A stretch of DNA of 64,000 nt from Rhodohalobacter sulfatireducens (GCF_022012475.1 NZ_JAKLWS010000001.1:248001-312000); one strand, 5' to 3'. Numbered from the stretch's first letter, positions 27,187 to 36,763 are shown. The notes: generated by a model not told the origin, from the letters alone. Numbers and translations: made by a program.

Positions 27187-27876
27187 ATGTGCTTTTTTAA
27201 AATTACCCTTTTGGGAATTGTCTCATTTTTAATGGCTCAATCTGGAATGGCGCAGCCCAATACGGAATGGGTCTGGAGACCCGAATACACATATTTAGGG
27301 AGTGTATCCGACCGCCTTACATATTCGGCTAAACTTTCTCTCTTTAATTCAGTTGATCATTTTAATGATCGTTCCGCTGTTCTGAATATACAGCCTCAAG
27401 CTTTACTTTCTTATCGATTCATTCCCCACATAAGAATTGGGGGTGGTATTGTTTACCGTTGGTCAACACCCGATGATGTGAATGGACCTTATTACGAGTT
27501 TAGAACAACCCAGGAAGTAGGATCAATTCGTTATTCTGCTGTCCGCCGAATTATCCATCGCCTGAGAGCCGAGCAACGCTTCCGTTCCTCATCCTATATT
27601 AACAGAATGCGATACCGTATCAGGTATAACCTTCCCCTGGAGGGGCAGATACTGAAACCGGGAGACCACTACCTGATCTTTTCCAACGAATTAATGTCTG
27701 TTTTTAATAAAAATGATACAAATGCAGAAAATCGACTTTCTACCGGTATGGGTTGGTTCTATAATCGATATCGTAAATTTGAATTAACACTCGAATACAG
27801 AACCCGAGACATTCTCAATAATGATGGAGTTGTTCACCTTTTTATGATGAAAACATCATTATTTACAATTCGGTAA
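27187..27876 (+). CDS. DUF2490 outer-membrane beta-barrel protein, copy 2
   Basis: Paralogue of the preceding gene with the same strand pattern: TEWVWRPEYTYLGSVSDRLT, HRLRAEQRFRSSSYINRMRY, HYLIFSNELMSVFN and a terminal HLFMMKTSLFTIR. I use the ATG at 27187, which yields a good signal peptide (MCFFKITLLGIVSFLMAQSG); the longer frame would need a TTG at 27163. About 200 bases separate it from copy 1, so it may have its own promoter. By eye roughly half the residues are identical to copy 1, with the strands conserved best and the loops different. Confidence 0.8.
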   Translation: MCFFKITLLGIVSFLMAQSGMAQPNTEWVWRPEYTYLGSVSDRLTYSAKLSLFNSVDHFNDRSAVLNIQPQALLSYRFIPHIRIGGGIVYRWSTPDDVNGPYYEFRTTQEVGSIRYSAVRRIIHRLRAEQRFRSSSYINRMRYRIRYNLPLEGQILKPGDHYLIFSNELMSVFNKNDTNAENRLSTGMGWFYNRYRKFELTLEYRTRDILNNDGVVHLFMMKTSLFTIR

Positions 27877-28002
27877 ACCCGGTTGAACAACGTCACTTAC
27901 CGGCATTGCAAACGGAGTGAATCAATTCTTGCAATCTCTGATAATTGAGGGATGCTTTGGCATAATTCCTAAACAAGTGAACTACTCCTCGCGATAAGGA
28001 AT

Positions 28003-29250
28003 TCACAATGGCCCATAAACCGCATCGCGGAACTCTTTGTGTAAACTGCCATCAAACGGGAGTTTTTGGGTAAAAAAGACAGCTGTAAGTTCGTTTTCGG
28101 GATCGACCCAGAAGAGTGTGCTTGCTAAACCATCCCAGAAAAACTCCCCGACTACACCGTTATTTTCTTCTGGCGACTGCGGCGGACGCACCCGAACGGC
28201 AAAGTCGATCCCGAAACCAACCTGTCCTTTGCTGGGTAGAAAATGGCGTTCCGTAACTTCTTCAGACAGCTGATTCGTTGCCATCAGTTCAACCGTTTCA
28301 GGTTCCAGGATCCTGGTTCCATTCAACTCACCTTCATTCACCAGCATTTGGGTAAATTTCATATAGTCGTCCAGTGTAGAAGTATAACCCCAACCTCCGG
28401 GAGTGAGCGCCCAGGTATTTGTATTAAAAGACAAAGCCTGTTCATCTGGAACGCGTTGCAGAGAATCTCCTTCGGCGCTTGAATAGACAGCCGCGAACCG
28501 GTCTCGATCGCTTTCCGGTACAAAATATCTTGTCTGATCCATTCCCAACGGATTCAGAATATTCCGCCAAACATATTCATCAAACGGTACACCCGAAAAC
28601 AGCTCCACCATAAACGCCTGCATATCTACCGACATGCCATAATACCACTGTTCACCCGGGTGAAAGACAAGAGGAATATCCCACAGCCTGTCCGCAAACT
28701 CACCCAGCGTATGTTCGCGATTCATCGGATTTTTCTCCGCCAAAATCGGCCCCACATATTCAGCATTGGGGTCATTTGCAAAACCGGCCGTGTGCCGGGT
28801 TAAATCCCGAATGGTTAATTCTCGGTTGGGCTCCACGAGTATGGGGTTCCCTTTTTCGTCCATCCCCTCATACACCGTTAATTCTCCCAAATCCGGGGCA
28901 TACATAGAGATCGGATCATCCAGTTCAAACGCTCCGTCTTCATATAGCTGCATCAAGGCAACTCCGGTAATCGGTTTGGTCATGGAAAAGATCTGAACGA
29001 TGGTATTTCGCGCCATCTGAACTTCATTTTCACGATCGGCGTATCCCTCCGCATTGAAATAGACCTCTTCACCATCTTCATAGATCAATGCCGAAACTCC
29101 CGCCACAGCCCCCGTTTCTAAAAAACTTTGCAGGGTTGAATCGAGTCGTGCCGTAGCGGTTTCATCAATAATTTGGTTTTCTTTTTGATTTGTTGAGCAG
29201 GCGGTTAGTGCCAGGGTGAAACTTACCACAATGTAGATGAGTCGACTCAT
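28003..29250 (-). CDS. Serine hydrolase lipoprotein (class C beta-lactamase fold)
   Basis: A 415-residue protein of the penicillin-binding-protein/beta-lactamase C superfamily, which includes esterases and D-aminopeptidases. The lipoprotein signal MSRLIYIVVSFTLALTAC has lipobox LTAC. The SxxK nucleophile motif is in QIFSMTKPITGVALMQLYED, a YxS/N-like motif in WYYGMSVDMQAFMVELFSG, and a late GFGIDFAVRVR replaces the KTG-like strand. Lack of a clear KTG/HTG triad makes antibiotic hydrolysis unlikely; esterase or peptidase activity is the better guess. It is in the periplasm. It is monocistronic on the minus strand. Confidence 0.85.
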   Translation of the reverse strand: MSRLIYIVVSFTLALTACSTNQKENQIIDETATARLDSTLQSFLETGAVAGVSALIYEDGEEVYFNAEGYADRENEVQMARNTIVQIFSMTKPITGVALMQLYEDGAFELDDPISMYAPDLGELTVYEGMDEKGNPILVEPNRELTIRDLTRHTAGFANDPNAEYVGPILAEKNPMNREHTLGEFADRLWDIPLVFHPGEQWYYGMSVDMQAFMVELFSGVPFDEYVWRNILNPLGMDQTRYFVPESDRDRFAAVYSSAEGDSLQRVPDEQALSFNTNTWALTPGGWGYTSTLDDYMKFTQMLVNEGELNGTRILEPETVELMATNQLSEEVTERHFLPSKGQVGFGIDFAVRVRPPQSPEENNGVVGEFFWDGLASTLFWVDPENELTAVFFTQKLPFDGSLHKEFRDAVYGPL

Positions 29251-29327
29251 TTTTTTGATTGGATGATTATTATTTGATAAAAGATTGTACCGGTTCAGAA
29301 TATATGATTAGAGAAGAATTTGCCAAT

Positions 29328-29570
29328 TTATTTTGATTTGCTTGTAACCAACTCCCGAAACGCCACAATCGCCAACAAGCCTGTAATTACGGCACCGATT
29401 CCGAATACAACCCTGCCGATGACCTGGTTGGCAGCCTCCGCAATAAACGGAATTCCACCTTGAATATCTTCCCCATAGAAAGCAACCCAAAACCCAACGA
29501 TAGATAAACCCAGGCATATCACCCCGCCTAAAAAAGAGCGCCATTTTGGGGGCTTAGTTTTATTGATCAT
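29328..29570 (-). CDS. Small two-helix membrane protein
   Basis: An 80-residue protein with two predicted transmembrane helices: WRSFLGGVICLGLSIVGFWV and, after a short polar loop (FYGEDIQGGIPFIAEAANQV), GRVVFGIGAVITGLLAIVAF. The basic N-terminus (KTKPPKW) and C-terminus (SKSK) suggest both ends are cytoplasmic. I recognise no family. It starts about 320 bases upstream of the serine hydrolase gene on the same strand, with only 77 bases between its stop and that gene's start, and could form an operon with it. Confidence 0.65.
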   Translation of the reverse strand: MINKTKPPKWRSFLGGVICLGLSIVGFWVAFYGEDIQGGIPFIAEAANQVIGRVVFGIGAVITGLLAIVAFRELVTSKSK

Positions 29571-29806
29571 GTTCTTTTTTGGTGATTTTTATGGATATAA
29601 TCGAATATTAAGTTCTTGTCATTTATCATCCCCGCTTGATCCCATTTACAGTCTTCCCAGTTTAAGCGCCTGTGAGAAACTGAGTCTTCAAAAAAATTAC
29701 GGCATTTTTAGAAACCATAAAGATACTATTCTATTCATAATTCTTATCTAATTCACATATCTTTAAGCGCAGACTATAGACCTTGAACATTAAACCCTTT
29801 GCGGGA

Positions 29807-30013
29807 ATGCCGAAAGAAATAGAATCATATAAGCTTGGAAATGTCCAGGTGACCATCACAGAGACGGATGACCCAAAAAAACTTAGTGTGGATTGTAACG
29901 ACGGAAACTACCATTCTGAATTCAAAGTAAGCCGATACGAGTTTAAAAATTACAAGCGGCATATGAATCAGAAGATCACCAAGGCGTATAATCGACAGTA
30001 TGAAGAGGAGTAA
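29807..30013 (+). CDS. Hypothetical small soluble protein
   Basis: A 68-residue protein from the ATG at 29807 (MPKEIESYKLGNVQVTITET); an in-frame TTG at 29783 would add eight residues and allows a better-placed ribosome site, since the ATG has its purine run directly adjacent. The sequence predicts two beta strands followed by a lysine-rich helix (SRYEFKNYKRHMNQKITKAY). There is no signal or membrane segment. I recognise no family. Codon use matches neighbouring genes and there is no competing frame, so it is probably genuine. It converges on queA. Confidence 0.55.
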   Translation: MPKEIESYKLGNVQVTITETDDPKKLSVDCNDGNYHSEFKVSRYEFKNYKRHMNQKITKAYNRQYEEE

Positions 30014-30078
30014 GAATCTCAATCATAGCATTTTAGCACATACACTGGATCGAAGACCACCAAAGGCTTACAATTAAC

Positions 30079-30112
30079 GGAGTGAGGATTGCGGATACCC
30101 TTACCTCACTCC
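30079..30112. terminator. Hairpin between convergent genes
   Basis: Perfect 9-base arms ggagtgagg (30079-30087) and cctcactcc (30104-30112) lie between the small plus-strand gene and queA. No long T-run follows on either strand, so a terminator role is tentative. Confidence 0.35.
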
Positions 30113-30125
30113 ACAATCCTCCCAT

Positions 30126-31127
30126 TTACAAAATCAACATCGCATCACCAAACGAATAGAACCGGTATTTCTCTTGAACGGCATGATTGTAGATGCGTTT
30201 TACTTCCCCCAAACTTGAAAAGGCTGAAACCAACATCAGGAGCGTACTTTTCGGGAGATGAAAATTGGTGATCAAGTGATCTACGGATTTGAATTCATAC
30301 CCCGGCGTGATGAAAATATCCGTCTCTCCTGAACAAGCTTTGAAATTTCCTTCCTCTTTTGGAACGGATTCTATCACCCGAACACTTGTCGTGCCTACCG
30401 CCGTAATACTCCTGGTTTGATTCAGCGCATCGGCCTGATTTTTTGTTATTTGGTACCACTCACTGTGCATGATATGATCATCAATCTTATCTGCCTTCAC
30501 CGGTGCAAAAGTACCGAGCCCAACATGCAGTGTAACCTCTTTTTTTTCGATTCCTTGATTTTCCAGTTTCTCGATCAACTCCGGCGTAAAATGAAGTCCT
30601 GCCGTGGGTGCGGCTTTGCTGCCCTGGTCTTTGGCATACACGGTTTGATAACGATCAGACAGTGACTCATCCCGTTCGATGTAGGGTGGAAACGGCGTGT
30701 ATTTATGTGATTCAAGGAGAGGATCATCCAGGGAATGTGACAATTGAACAATCCGCAAGCCATCTTCGGTGACCTCCAAAGTTTCTGCTGAGACTTGATC
30801 TGTTAGCTCTGTCTTCTTCCCGGTTTTAAACTTTTTACCGGGCCGAACCATCGCTTCAACCGTTTTGTCATCCATCGCTTTGGTGACGAAAACCTCCATT
30901 TTACCATCATTGAATAGTAACCGGCACTTTTCAACTTTGCTGTTGTTGACTACAAGAGAGGTTCTCTCAGGCAGGTAATCGCCGATATTATAGAAGTAAT
31001 CGTCTGTAATTTTTTTTGATGTTCGGTCGTAAACAAGAAGACGTGAATGATCGCGGGGAGTAGCCGGTTTTTGGGCAATCAGTTCTTCGGGAAGGTCGTA
31101 ATCGAAGTCGTCGAGAGTTAGTGACAA
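30126..31127 (-). CDS. queA: tRNA preQ1(34) S-adenosylmethionine ribosyltransferase-isomerase
   Basis: QueA transfers and isomerises the ribose moiety of SAM onto preQ1 at tRNA position 34, giving epoxyqueuosine. The 333-residue protein shows the family landmarks: N-terminal LDDFDYDLPEELIAQKPATP followed by RDHSRLLVYDR, AAPTAGLHFTPELIEKL in the middle, HVGLGTFAPVKADKIDDHIM, and the C-terminal LITNFHLPKSTLLMLVSAFS. Length is normal. The start is a TTG at 31127, directly in front of the conserved SLTLDDFDYDLPEELIA; an in-frame TAG three codons upstream rules out any earlier start, so it is a non-ATG start. Confidence 0.96.
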   Translation of the reverse strand: MSLTLDDFDYDLPEELIAQKPATPRDHSRLLVYDRTSKKITDDYFYNIGDYLPERTSLVVNNSKVEKCRLLFNDGKMEVFVTKAMDDKTVEAMVRPGKKFKTGKKTELTDQVSAETLEVTEDGLRIVQLSHSLDDPLLESHKYTPFPPYIERDESLSDRYQTVYAKDQGSKAAPTAGLHFTPELIEKLENQGIEKKEVTLHVGLGTFAPVKADKIDDHIMHSEWYQITKNQADALNQTRSITAVGTTSVRVIESVPKEEGNFKACSGETDIFITPGYEFKSVDHLITNFHLPKSTLLMLVSAFSSLGEVKRIYNHAVQEKYRFYSFGDAMLIL

Positions 31128-31260
31128 GGGTAAATTCTATACTTAAATCTAATGTTGAAGTTCGGAAAGTTTCCTCTTCGAAGGGAGTGTGGGGGAAAAT
31201 TACTATTAATTTTAAAAATGTTTAAGAAAAAACGATTCGTCAGGAGTCATCCCCCCCCTG

Positions 31261-31297
31261 AATCAACTAAGTTGATTCTTTCCCCCTTCAAAGGGGG
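31261..31297. repeat. Two short hairpins downstream of dxs
   Basis: aatcaactaagttgatt (7-base arms) is followed directly by cccccttcaaaggggg (31282-31297). The second belongs to the CCCCCTTTTCAAAAGGGGG family that clusters at 46.1-46.9 kb. Both may contribute to 3' end formation of dxs. Confidence 0.55.
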
Positions 31298-31306
31298 ACT
31301 TCCTTT

Positions 31307-33232
31307 TTACTCCACCAATACACCCATCGCTTTTTTTACTTCGTCAATGATTCCATCAGGCCCAATACCTACTTCATCATGGAGCTGTCGCTGGGTTCCG
31401 TGTTCAACAATCCTGTCGGGTACACCCATAATCTTAACTGGAACGGCAACACCTTGCTCCGCAACATACTCAGCCACGGCTGAACCGAAACCGCCCAGTT
31501 TTGTACCATCCTCAATCGTGATGATCTTATCGTAATTAGACAAAACATGGTCGATCAATTCTGTGTCCAGCGGCTTGGCAAAACGCATGTCGAAGTGGCC
31601 CGGAGTGATTCCCTCTTTTTGGAGTTCGGTTCTGGCATCTAATACATAGTTTCCAATCGGACCGAAACTGAGTATGGCTACTTTTTCGCCATCAGCAATA
31701 ATCCGGCCTTTACCTAACTCCACATCCCGGAACTCTTTTCGAACGTCCATTCCGGTCGATCTGCCCCGCGGATACCGGACCGCCCAGGCCGCGTTGTTAT
31801 ATTTTGATGCAGCATAAAGCATATCGCGAAGCTCTTGCTCATTCATTGGCGAGGAAACCACCATATTTGGCAATGCCCGCAGGTAGGAAATATCATAGAG
31901 TCCGTGATGAGTGGGTCCGTCGGCTCCAACAAGTCCGGCCCTGTCAATACAAAACACAACCGGCAGATTTTGTACAGCCACATCATGAATAACCTGATCG
32001 TATCCACGCTGTAAAAATGTAGAATAAAGAGCAGCAAACGCTTTTTTGCCTTGTGTAGCTAATCCAGCTGCGAAGGTTACGGCATGCTGCTCGGCAATTC
32101 CCACATCAAACGCACGATTGGGAAATCTGTTCATCATCGGCCAGAGGCTTGAGCCGCTTGGCATGGCCGGAGTAATTGCAACGATATCTTCATTTTCTTC
32201 AGCCAGTTCAACTAACGCATCACCAAAAACATCCTGGTATTTTGGTGGCTGAGATGTACTCCTCTGAGAAGCCGAAAGCGGTTGGCCCGTAATTTTATCA
32301 AACGGGCTGCTTTGCGCATGCCATTTCGTTTGCTCACGTTCTGCCGGTGCAAAACCTTTTCCCTTCACTGTTACGATGTGAAGCAGTTTTGGCCCTGATA
32401 CTGTTCTCAAATCTTCCAGATGACGGCGAAGTGCATCTACATTATGTCCATCAACCGGACCGTAATATTTAAAACCAAGCGCCTGGAACAATGCACCGGG
32501 TGTGATCGCGGCCGTCATCGCACGCTCCAGTTTAGAAGCAACTTTCCGCATCTTATCGCCGGCAGATTTAAAGTGGCCGAGGAGATCGTAAATTTCGTCG
32601 CGCATCTTGTTAAATGTCTTGCTCGTGGTGATCTCCGCGAGATATTCCTTAAGAGCCCCGACATTTGGATCAATCGACATATTGTTGTCGTTCAGCACTA
32701 CCAGCATATCTGATTCTAACGCACCCGCATTATTCAAGGCCTCAAATGCCATTCCGCCTGTCATTGCACCATCACCTATCACAGATACAACTTTCTTATC
32801 ACTCTTATCTAAATCACGGGCAATGGCCATGCCAAGACCGGCGGATATAGATGTACTTGAGTGTCCTACGCCAAACGTATCATATTCACTCTCAGACCGT
32901 TTCGGAAATCCTGAAAGCCCTTGGTATTTCCTGTTGGTGTGAAATTCCTCACGTCGGCCCGTTAAAATTTTGTGGCCGTACGCCTGGTGACCAACATCCC
33001 AAATAATTTTGTCATCGGGTGTATTGTAGGTATAGTGAAGTGCCACAGTTAACTCAATCACCCCGAGGCTGGCACCAAAATGGCCTCCATGTACGGATAC
33101 CATATCAATGATAAATTCGCGAAGCTCATCACAAACCTGCTGAAGTTGCTCCGGTTTTAATTTTTTCAGATCAGAAGGGACGTAGATATCTTTGAGAAGT
33201 TTTCCCGGTTCTGGTTTATATGGTTCTTCCAT
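31307..33232 (-). CDS. dxs: 1-deoxy-D-xylulose-5-phosphate synthase
   Basis: Dxs condenses pyruvate and glyceraldehyde-3-phosphate, using thiamine diphosphate, in the first step of the MEP isoprenoid pathway. The 641 residues are full length. Landmarks are HGGHFGASLGVIELTVALHY at the N-terminus, WDVGHQAYGHKILTGRR, the thiamine-diphosphate motif region GDGAMTGGMAFEALNNAG through LNDNNMSIDPNVG, then the pyrimidine-domain sequences DVGIAEQHAVTFAAGLATQG and DRAGLVGADGPTHHGLYDIS. It follows xseB by 8 bases in the arrangement xseB-dxs, also known from enterobacteria where ispA lies between; here ispA is absent from the locus. Confidence 0.97.
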   Translation of the reverse strand: MEEPYKPEPGKLLKDIYVPSDLKKLKPEQLQQVCDELREFIIDMVSVHGGHFGASLGVIELTVALHYTYNTPDDKIIWDVGHQAYGHKILTGRREEFHTNRKYQGLSGFPKRSESEYDTFGVGHSSTSISAGLGMAIARDLDKSDKKVVSVIGDGAMTGGMAFEALNNAGALESDMLVVLNDNNMSIDPNVGALKEYLAEITTSKTFNKMRDEIYDLLGHFKSAGDKMRKVASKLERAMTAAITPGALFQALGFKYYGPVDGHNVDALRRHLEDLRTVSGPKLLHIVTVKGKGFAPAEREQTKWHAQSSPFDKITGQPLSASQRSTSQPPKYQDVFGDALVELAEENEDIVAITPAMPSGSSLWPMMNRFPNRAFDVGIAEQHAVTFAAGLATQGKKAFAALYSTFLQRGYDQVIHDVAVQNLPVVFCIDRAGLVGADGPTHHGLYDISYLRALPNMVVSSPMNEQELRDMLYAASKYNNAAWAVRYPRGRSTGMDVRKEFRDVELGKGRIIADGEKVAILSFGPIGNYVLDARTELQKEGITPGHFDMRFAKPLDTELIDHVLSNYDKIITIEDGTKLGGFGSAVAEYVAEQGVAVPVKIMGVPDRIVEHGTQRQLHDEVGIGPDGIIDEVKKAMGVLVE

Positions 33233-33240
33233 GGCGCAAT

Positions 33241-33456
33241 TTATGCTTCCTTATCAGTATTTGTAGATTGATCAATCTGCTCAATTTTAAGTGCGGCGTT
33301 TTCTAGCGTCTCCGAACAAATTTTTGATAGCCGGAGACCTTCTTCATAAAGTTCAACAGATTTTTCGAGTGTAATTTCTCCATCGTTTAGTTTTTCAACA
33401 ATGGTTTCCAACTTCTCTAAAGCCTCTTCGAAACTCGGTCGTTCCTTTTCTGTCAT
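33241..33456 (-). CDS. xseB: Exodeoxyribonuclease VII small subunit
   Basis: XseB is the small, helical regulatory subunit of exodeoxyribonuclease VII, which degrades single-stranded DNA from either end together with the catalytic XseA. At 71 residues it has the usual size. The core reads SFEEALEKLETIVEKLNDGE followed by ITLEKSVELYEEGLRLSKIC, the conserved two-helix hairpin. The gene lies 8 bases upstream of dxs and is presumably co-transcribed with it. xseA is not in this window. Confidence 0.92.
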   Translation of the reverse strand: MTEKERPSFEEALEKLETIVEKLNDGEITLEKSVELYEEGLRLSKICSETLENAALKIEQIDQSTNTDKEA

Positions 33457-33589
33457 AATTATTTTCTATTGAAAGTAGATGCATCAAAAGTAAGCCTCTT
33501 ATCGAATAGCATCAAACCAAAAGAGTATATCAAAAATACAAAGAAATGTTCATTGTTAGATGCTGTTTTTTTTGATGGGGTGTGATCAA

Positions 33590-33710
33590 TATATTCTGTT
33601 TTTCTCGCTGAGTTGCGCGGAGTTAGACGCAGTGTTTCGCAGATTTCTTTAATTACTCATTATAACTCGGCGTTGCATCTGCGATAATCTGCGAGACCCC
33701 TTATTGCCTC
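33590..33710. repeat. Dispersed GCAGATT inverted repeat in the xseB-comEC spacer
   Basis: tcgcagatt (33637-33645) and aatctgcga (33686-33694) are perfect complements, and agttgcgcggagtta near 33611 is partly mirrored by taactcggcgttgca near 33662. This nested pattern resembles dispersed intergenic repeats of Bacteroidota genomes. No gene is seen in 33457-33700. Confidence 0.45.
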
Positions 33711-36118
33711 CACTTTACTTTTCTGAATACTTTCCCATCCGATTCATACATAATTGCACCACTTAAACTGGTATAATTTTGCTCATTACTGTATTTATGC
33801 AATCTGACGACCGTTTCAGTTCCCGGATGACGAAACCGGTTTTCAAATCCCAAAGATGCTACCGTAATTTCAGGCTCAACAAATTCCATAAATGATGCTG
33901 TAGAACTGGTATTACTTGCATGGTGACCAACTTTATAGAGATCGGATTCTAAAAAATCACCATAGACCGAAGCCAATTGAGTTTCCTGCTGCTTTTCAGC
34001 ATCTCCACTAAATAGAGCTGATGTATTCCCGTAAACCAGTTTAAAGGCAAGCGAGTGGTTATTGATATTTGAAGTTCCCGATCCGGTAGTTGGCCCAATT
34101 ACAAAAATTCTTAAAGATGGATCGATCTCAATAATATCCCCGGCTACAGGATTCTTGATCGGGATACTTTCCTGTTTCGCTTTCTCCATATATCGAGCAA
34201 AAAGCTGAGACTCATAACCTATAGAAGTTTGATAAATCGTATCGACCTCTACGTTCTCTATGATCTCTACCATGCCTCCAATATGATCTGCATGCGGATG
34301 TGATAACAAAACACCGTCCAGCCTGTGAATACCTTTTTCCTTTAAATAGGGTAGAATTACCTCCTCCCCGCTGTTACCGCCGGGGGACCACCGCCCCGCA
34401 TCCACAAGCAGGTGCTTATCATTCGGGGTTTCAATGTGAATAGCATCTCCCTGGCCAACATCCAAGGAAGTAATTCTCAATTTTTTAGGTTCAGATTCCT
34501 TGATCACCTGTTCAGTCAGTAACAAATTGACTGCCAGAAGCAGGCAGATTGCGATTTTCCACCGCAGCTTTGGTATTCGAAGTGTTGATATTGTTAGAAT
34601 GGCAAATAACCAAATCAGGAAAACAGTTATTGAAACCTCACCTACACTTATAAAACTAAAACTGTTCCCACCTGTAATTGTTGCCACTCCCTCAATCCAT
34701 CCCAGTACAAATTCAAGGGGTATTGCTGTTAGAGCAAATATCTCGGGAAGCAGTGAATATGATACGATAACTACCAGGCCAACGGGTACAACAATCGTTA
34801 AGAGCGGGATAACCAAAGCATTTGAGACGGGTCCAACAATAGAAAATTCACCAAAGTAGGCAGCCAGGATCGGAAATAATCCCAACTGTACTACAAATGA
34901 TACAAGAATGATAGAAATTAAACCGCCTGTCCACCGGAATTGATGTTTCTGAGGAATGAATCGCTGGGCTTCGGGCATTATCAATAAAATGATGAATACA
35001 GCACCAAACGAAAGTTGAAATCCAGCATCAAAAAGTTGATTCGGATCCATCAATAGTAAAATTACTGCGGCTACAGCTGTTAAGTTGATAGAATTCCTCA
35101 CTTTATGAAACAGCCTTCCATAGGTCAGCAACCACGCCATTAATGAAGCCCGACTTACTGACGGACTAAACCCGGTTATACCTGCATATAAAAATAGAAA
35201 AAGCGTTAAAACAATGAGGCCTAACCATTTCCCTCTTTTTGATCCCCATAAAAATGGTATAGCCAACCACAAGGGTGCAACAATAAACCCCACGTGTAAA
35301 CCCGAAACAGCCATGATATGTGACAGACCTGCCCTGGCAAATTCTTTTTTTGCTTTGGGTGTTAAATCATCTTTGTAACCCAATAAAAGAGCCTTGGCAA
35401 GAGATGCTTTCTCGGGCTCGAACAATTGATCAATATTTTGAAGAATATGTCCACGCCATTTTCCAAAACTCAGCCATCCACCTTGTTGCAGGTCTATCAC
35501 TTCTTTCAGTTCACCATGGGCTGAAATACCCTGGCTATGCAGCCATTCACCATAATCAAATCCTGCAGGATTTCTTTGTTCTGGAAATTCATAGATACTT
35601 ATTTCCATTTCAGCTTCATCATCCACAAATAGTCCATCGCTTGAAGTGGAGTCAGCGTATAGCCTGATTTTGTACTCTCCCTTCCAGGTTAATTCTTTCG
35701 GAAGCAGCGTTTCATGCACTTTCATGGTAAACAGATCTCTTCCTGAGGTACTTTTACCGCTCTCAATGATTTCTCCTTTGATTCTGAGATCTTCCCACTC
35801 ATAAAACTGAATCGGCTCAGAATTCTTTATTTGAATCGAATTCTTTTCATTTTGAAGAGAGGCCAATGCCATTGAAGCCGTCACAACCAAGAGTGAATAA
35901 AAGATTGTTGCGAATTGACTGGAAATGATGATGAATTTTTTCTTCAGAATGAATTCAAAGAGTAACCATCCTGCCGTAACTATTGCTAAAAGTACAAGTA
36001 CGGTGTTGAAAGAGAGGGATAGAAGATGGGGTATGGAAATACCAAACCCCATCAATAGCATGATGCGTACCGCTGGATAAGCGGCAAAAGGAAAACGGTA
36101 TGAGTCTCTGTCCCTCAT
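33701..36118 (-). CDS. comEC: ComEC/Rec2 family DNA internalisation protein
   Basis: A full-length, 805-residue inner-membrane protein for translocating single-stranded DNA into the cytoplasm during natural transformation. The order is: two or three N-terminal helices with a DUF4131/OB-like periplasmic region (about 40-200), the competence domain with GLSHIMAVSGLHVGFIVAPL, WLIGFSPSVSRASLMA-type helices to about 510, and a C-terminal metallo-beta-lactamase domain with SLDVGQGDAIHIETPNDKHL, LLSHPHADHIGGM (the HxHxDH zinc motif) and KVGHHASNTSS. All three expected parts are present, so the gene looks functional. No other competence genes are adjacent. Confidence 0.95.
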   Translation of the reverse strand: MRDRDSYRFPFAAYPAVRIMLLMGFGISIPHLLSLSFNTVLVLLAIVTAGWLLFEFILKKKFIIISSQFATIFYSLLVVTASMALASLQNEKNSIQIKNSEPIQFYEWEDLRIKGEIIESGKSTSGRDLFTMKVHETLLPKELTWKGEYKIRLYADSTSSDGLFVDDEAEMEISIYEFPEQRNPAGFDYGEWLHSQGISAHGELKEVIDLQQGGWLSFGKWRGHILQNIDQLFEPEKASLAKALLLGYKDDLTPKAKKEFARAGLSHIMAVSGLHVGFIVAPLWLAIPFLWGSKRGKWLGLIVLTLFLFLYAGITGFSPSVSRASLMAWLLTYGRLFHKVRNSINLTAVAAVILLLMDPNQLFDAGFQLSFGAVFIILLIMPEAQRFIPQKHQFRWTGGLISIILVSFVVQLGLFPILAAYFGEFSIVGPVSNALVIPLLTIVVPVGLVVIVSYSLLPEIFALTAIPLEFVLGWIEGVATITGGNSFSFISVGEVSITVFLIWLFAILTISTLRIPKLRWKIAICLLLAVNLLLTEQVIKESEPKKLRITSLDVGQGDAIHIETPNDKHLLVDAGRWSPGGNSGEEVILPYLKEKGIHRLDGVLLSHPHADHIGGMVEIIENVEVDTIYQTSIGYESQLFARYMEKAKQESIPIKNPVAGDIIEIDPSLRIFVIGPTTGSGTSNINNHSLAFKLVYGNTSALFSGDAEKQQETQLASVYGDFLESDLYKVGHHASNTSSTASFMEFVEPEITVASLGFENRFRHPGTETVVRLHKYSNEQNYTSLSGAIMYESDGKVFRKVKWRQ

Positions 36119-36242
36119 ACCTGTATGAACCGGGAATTGTCGAAACCTTACAGAAATTGAGATCCATTGCCACTTAAAAACTTAAATTCTTGAGTTTTCA
36201 GTGCTTCCGTGGCAATTCTAAACCCTCTTAGAATCCTGAATC

Positions 36243-36692
36243 TTACTCCTCCTTCAAGCCTAACTTCTTACAAATTTCGGCGAGTGTATCTTTCTCCACT
36301 TCGGTAAGTACACCAAACTCCTCCTTGATCTTTTCGAGATGTTTCGGGAAAAAGTCCTCAATAAATTTTTTTCCTTGTGGTGTAAGATGAATGAGTACTG
36401 CACGGCGATCGTCGGGATCCCTTTTTCTTTTTACATGCCCGCATCGTTCGAGGTTGTCAATCACCATGGTGATGTTGCCGCCGCTTTTCAATAGTTTTTC
36501 ACCAATTGATCGTTGATTTAACGGTCCGAGATGATGCAATACTTCCAGAGTACCAAATTGACTTAACGTCAGATCTGCCTCAGCAAGGTGCCTGTTCAAC
36601 CGGTTATTCATCGACTCCGTTGCCCTCATCAATTTAATGAACGCATTCAGTGTTTTCTTTTCCGATTTCGTTCCCGGATAGTGTGTACCCAT
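36243..36692 (-). CDS. MarR-family transcriptional regulator
   Basis: A 149-residue winged helix-turn-helix repressor. The DNA-binding domain spans about 40-110: LTLSQFGTLEVLHHLGPLNQ, then RSIGEKLLKSGGNITMVIDN as the recognition region and the wing CGHVKRKRDPDDRRAVLIHL. The N- and C-terminal helices form the usual dimer interface. MarR proteins normally sense small phenolic ligands or oxidants and repress a nearby gene and themselves. A near-palindrome directly upstream (36706-36719) is a candidate autoregulatory site. Its neighbours tyrS and comEC are not typical targets. Confidence 0.92.
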   Translation of the reverse strand: MGTHYPGTKSEKKTLNAFIKLMRATESMNNRLNRHLAEADLTLSQFGTLEVLHHLGPLNQRSIGEKLLKSGGNITMVIDNLERCGHVKRKRDPDDRRAVLIHLTPQGKKFIEDFFPKHLEKIKEEFGVLTEVEKDTLAEICKKLGLKEE

Positions 36693-36705
36693 GCTGGATT
36701 AAATT

Positions 36706-36719
36706 AAGTCAATTGATTT
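36706..36719 (-). promoter_or_regulatory. Candidate MarR operator
   Basis: aagtcaattgattt is palindromic at 12 of 14 positions around tcaattga, and lies 14 bases upstream of the MarR start codon, where an autorepressor would bind. Confidence 0.3.
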
Positions 36720-36763
36720 CAACAGAATATAGGATTTTTGCGGAAACTCCTAAGCAGTGCTCT

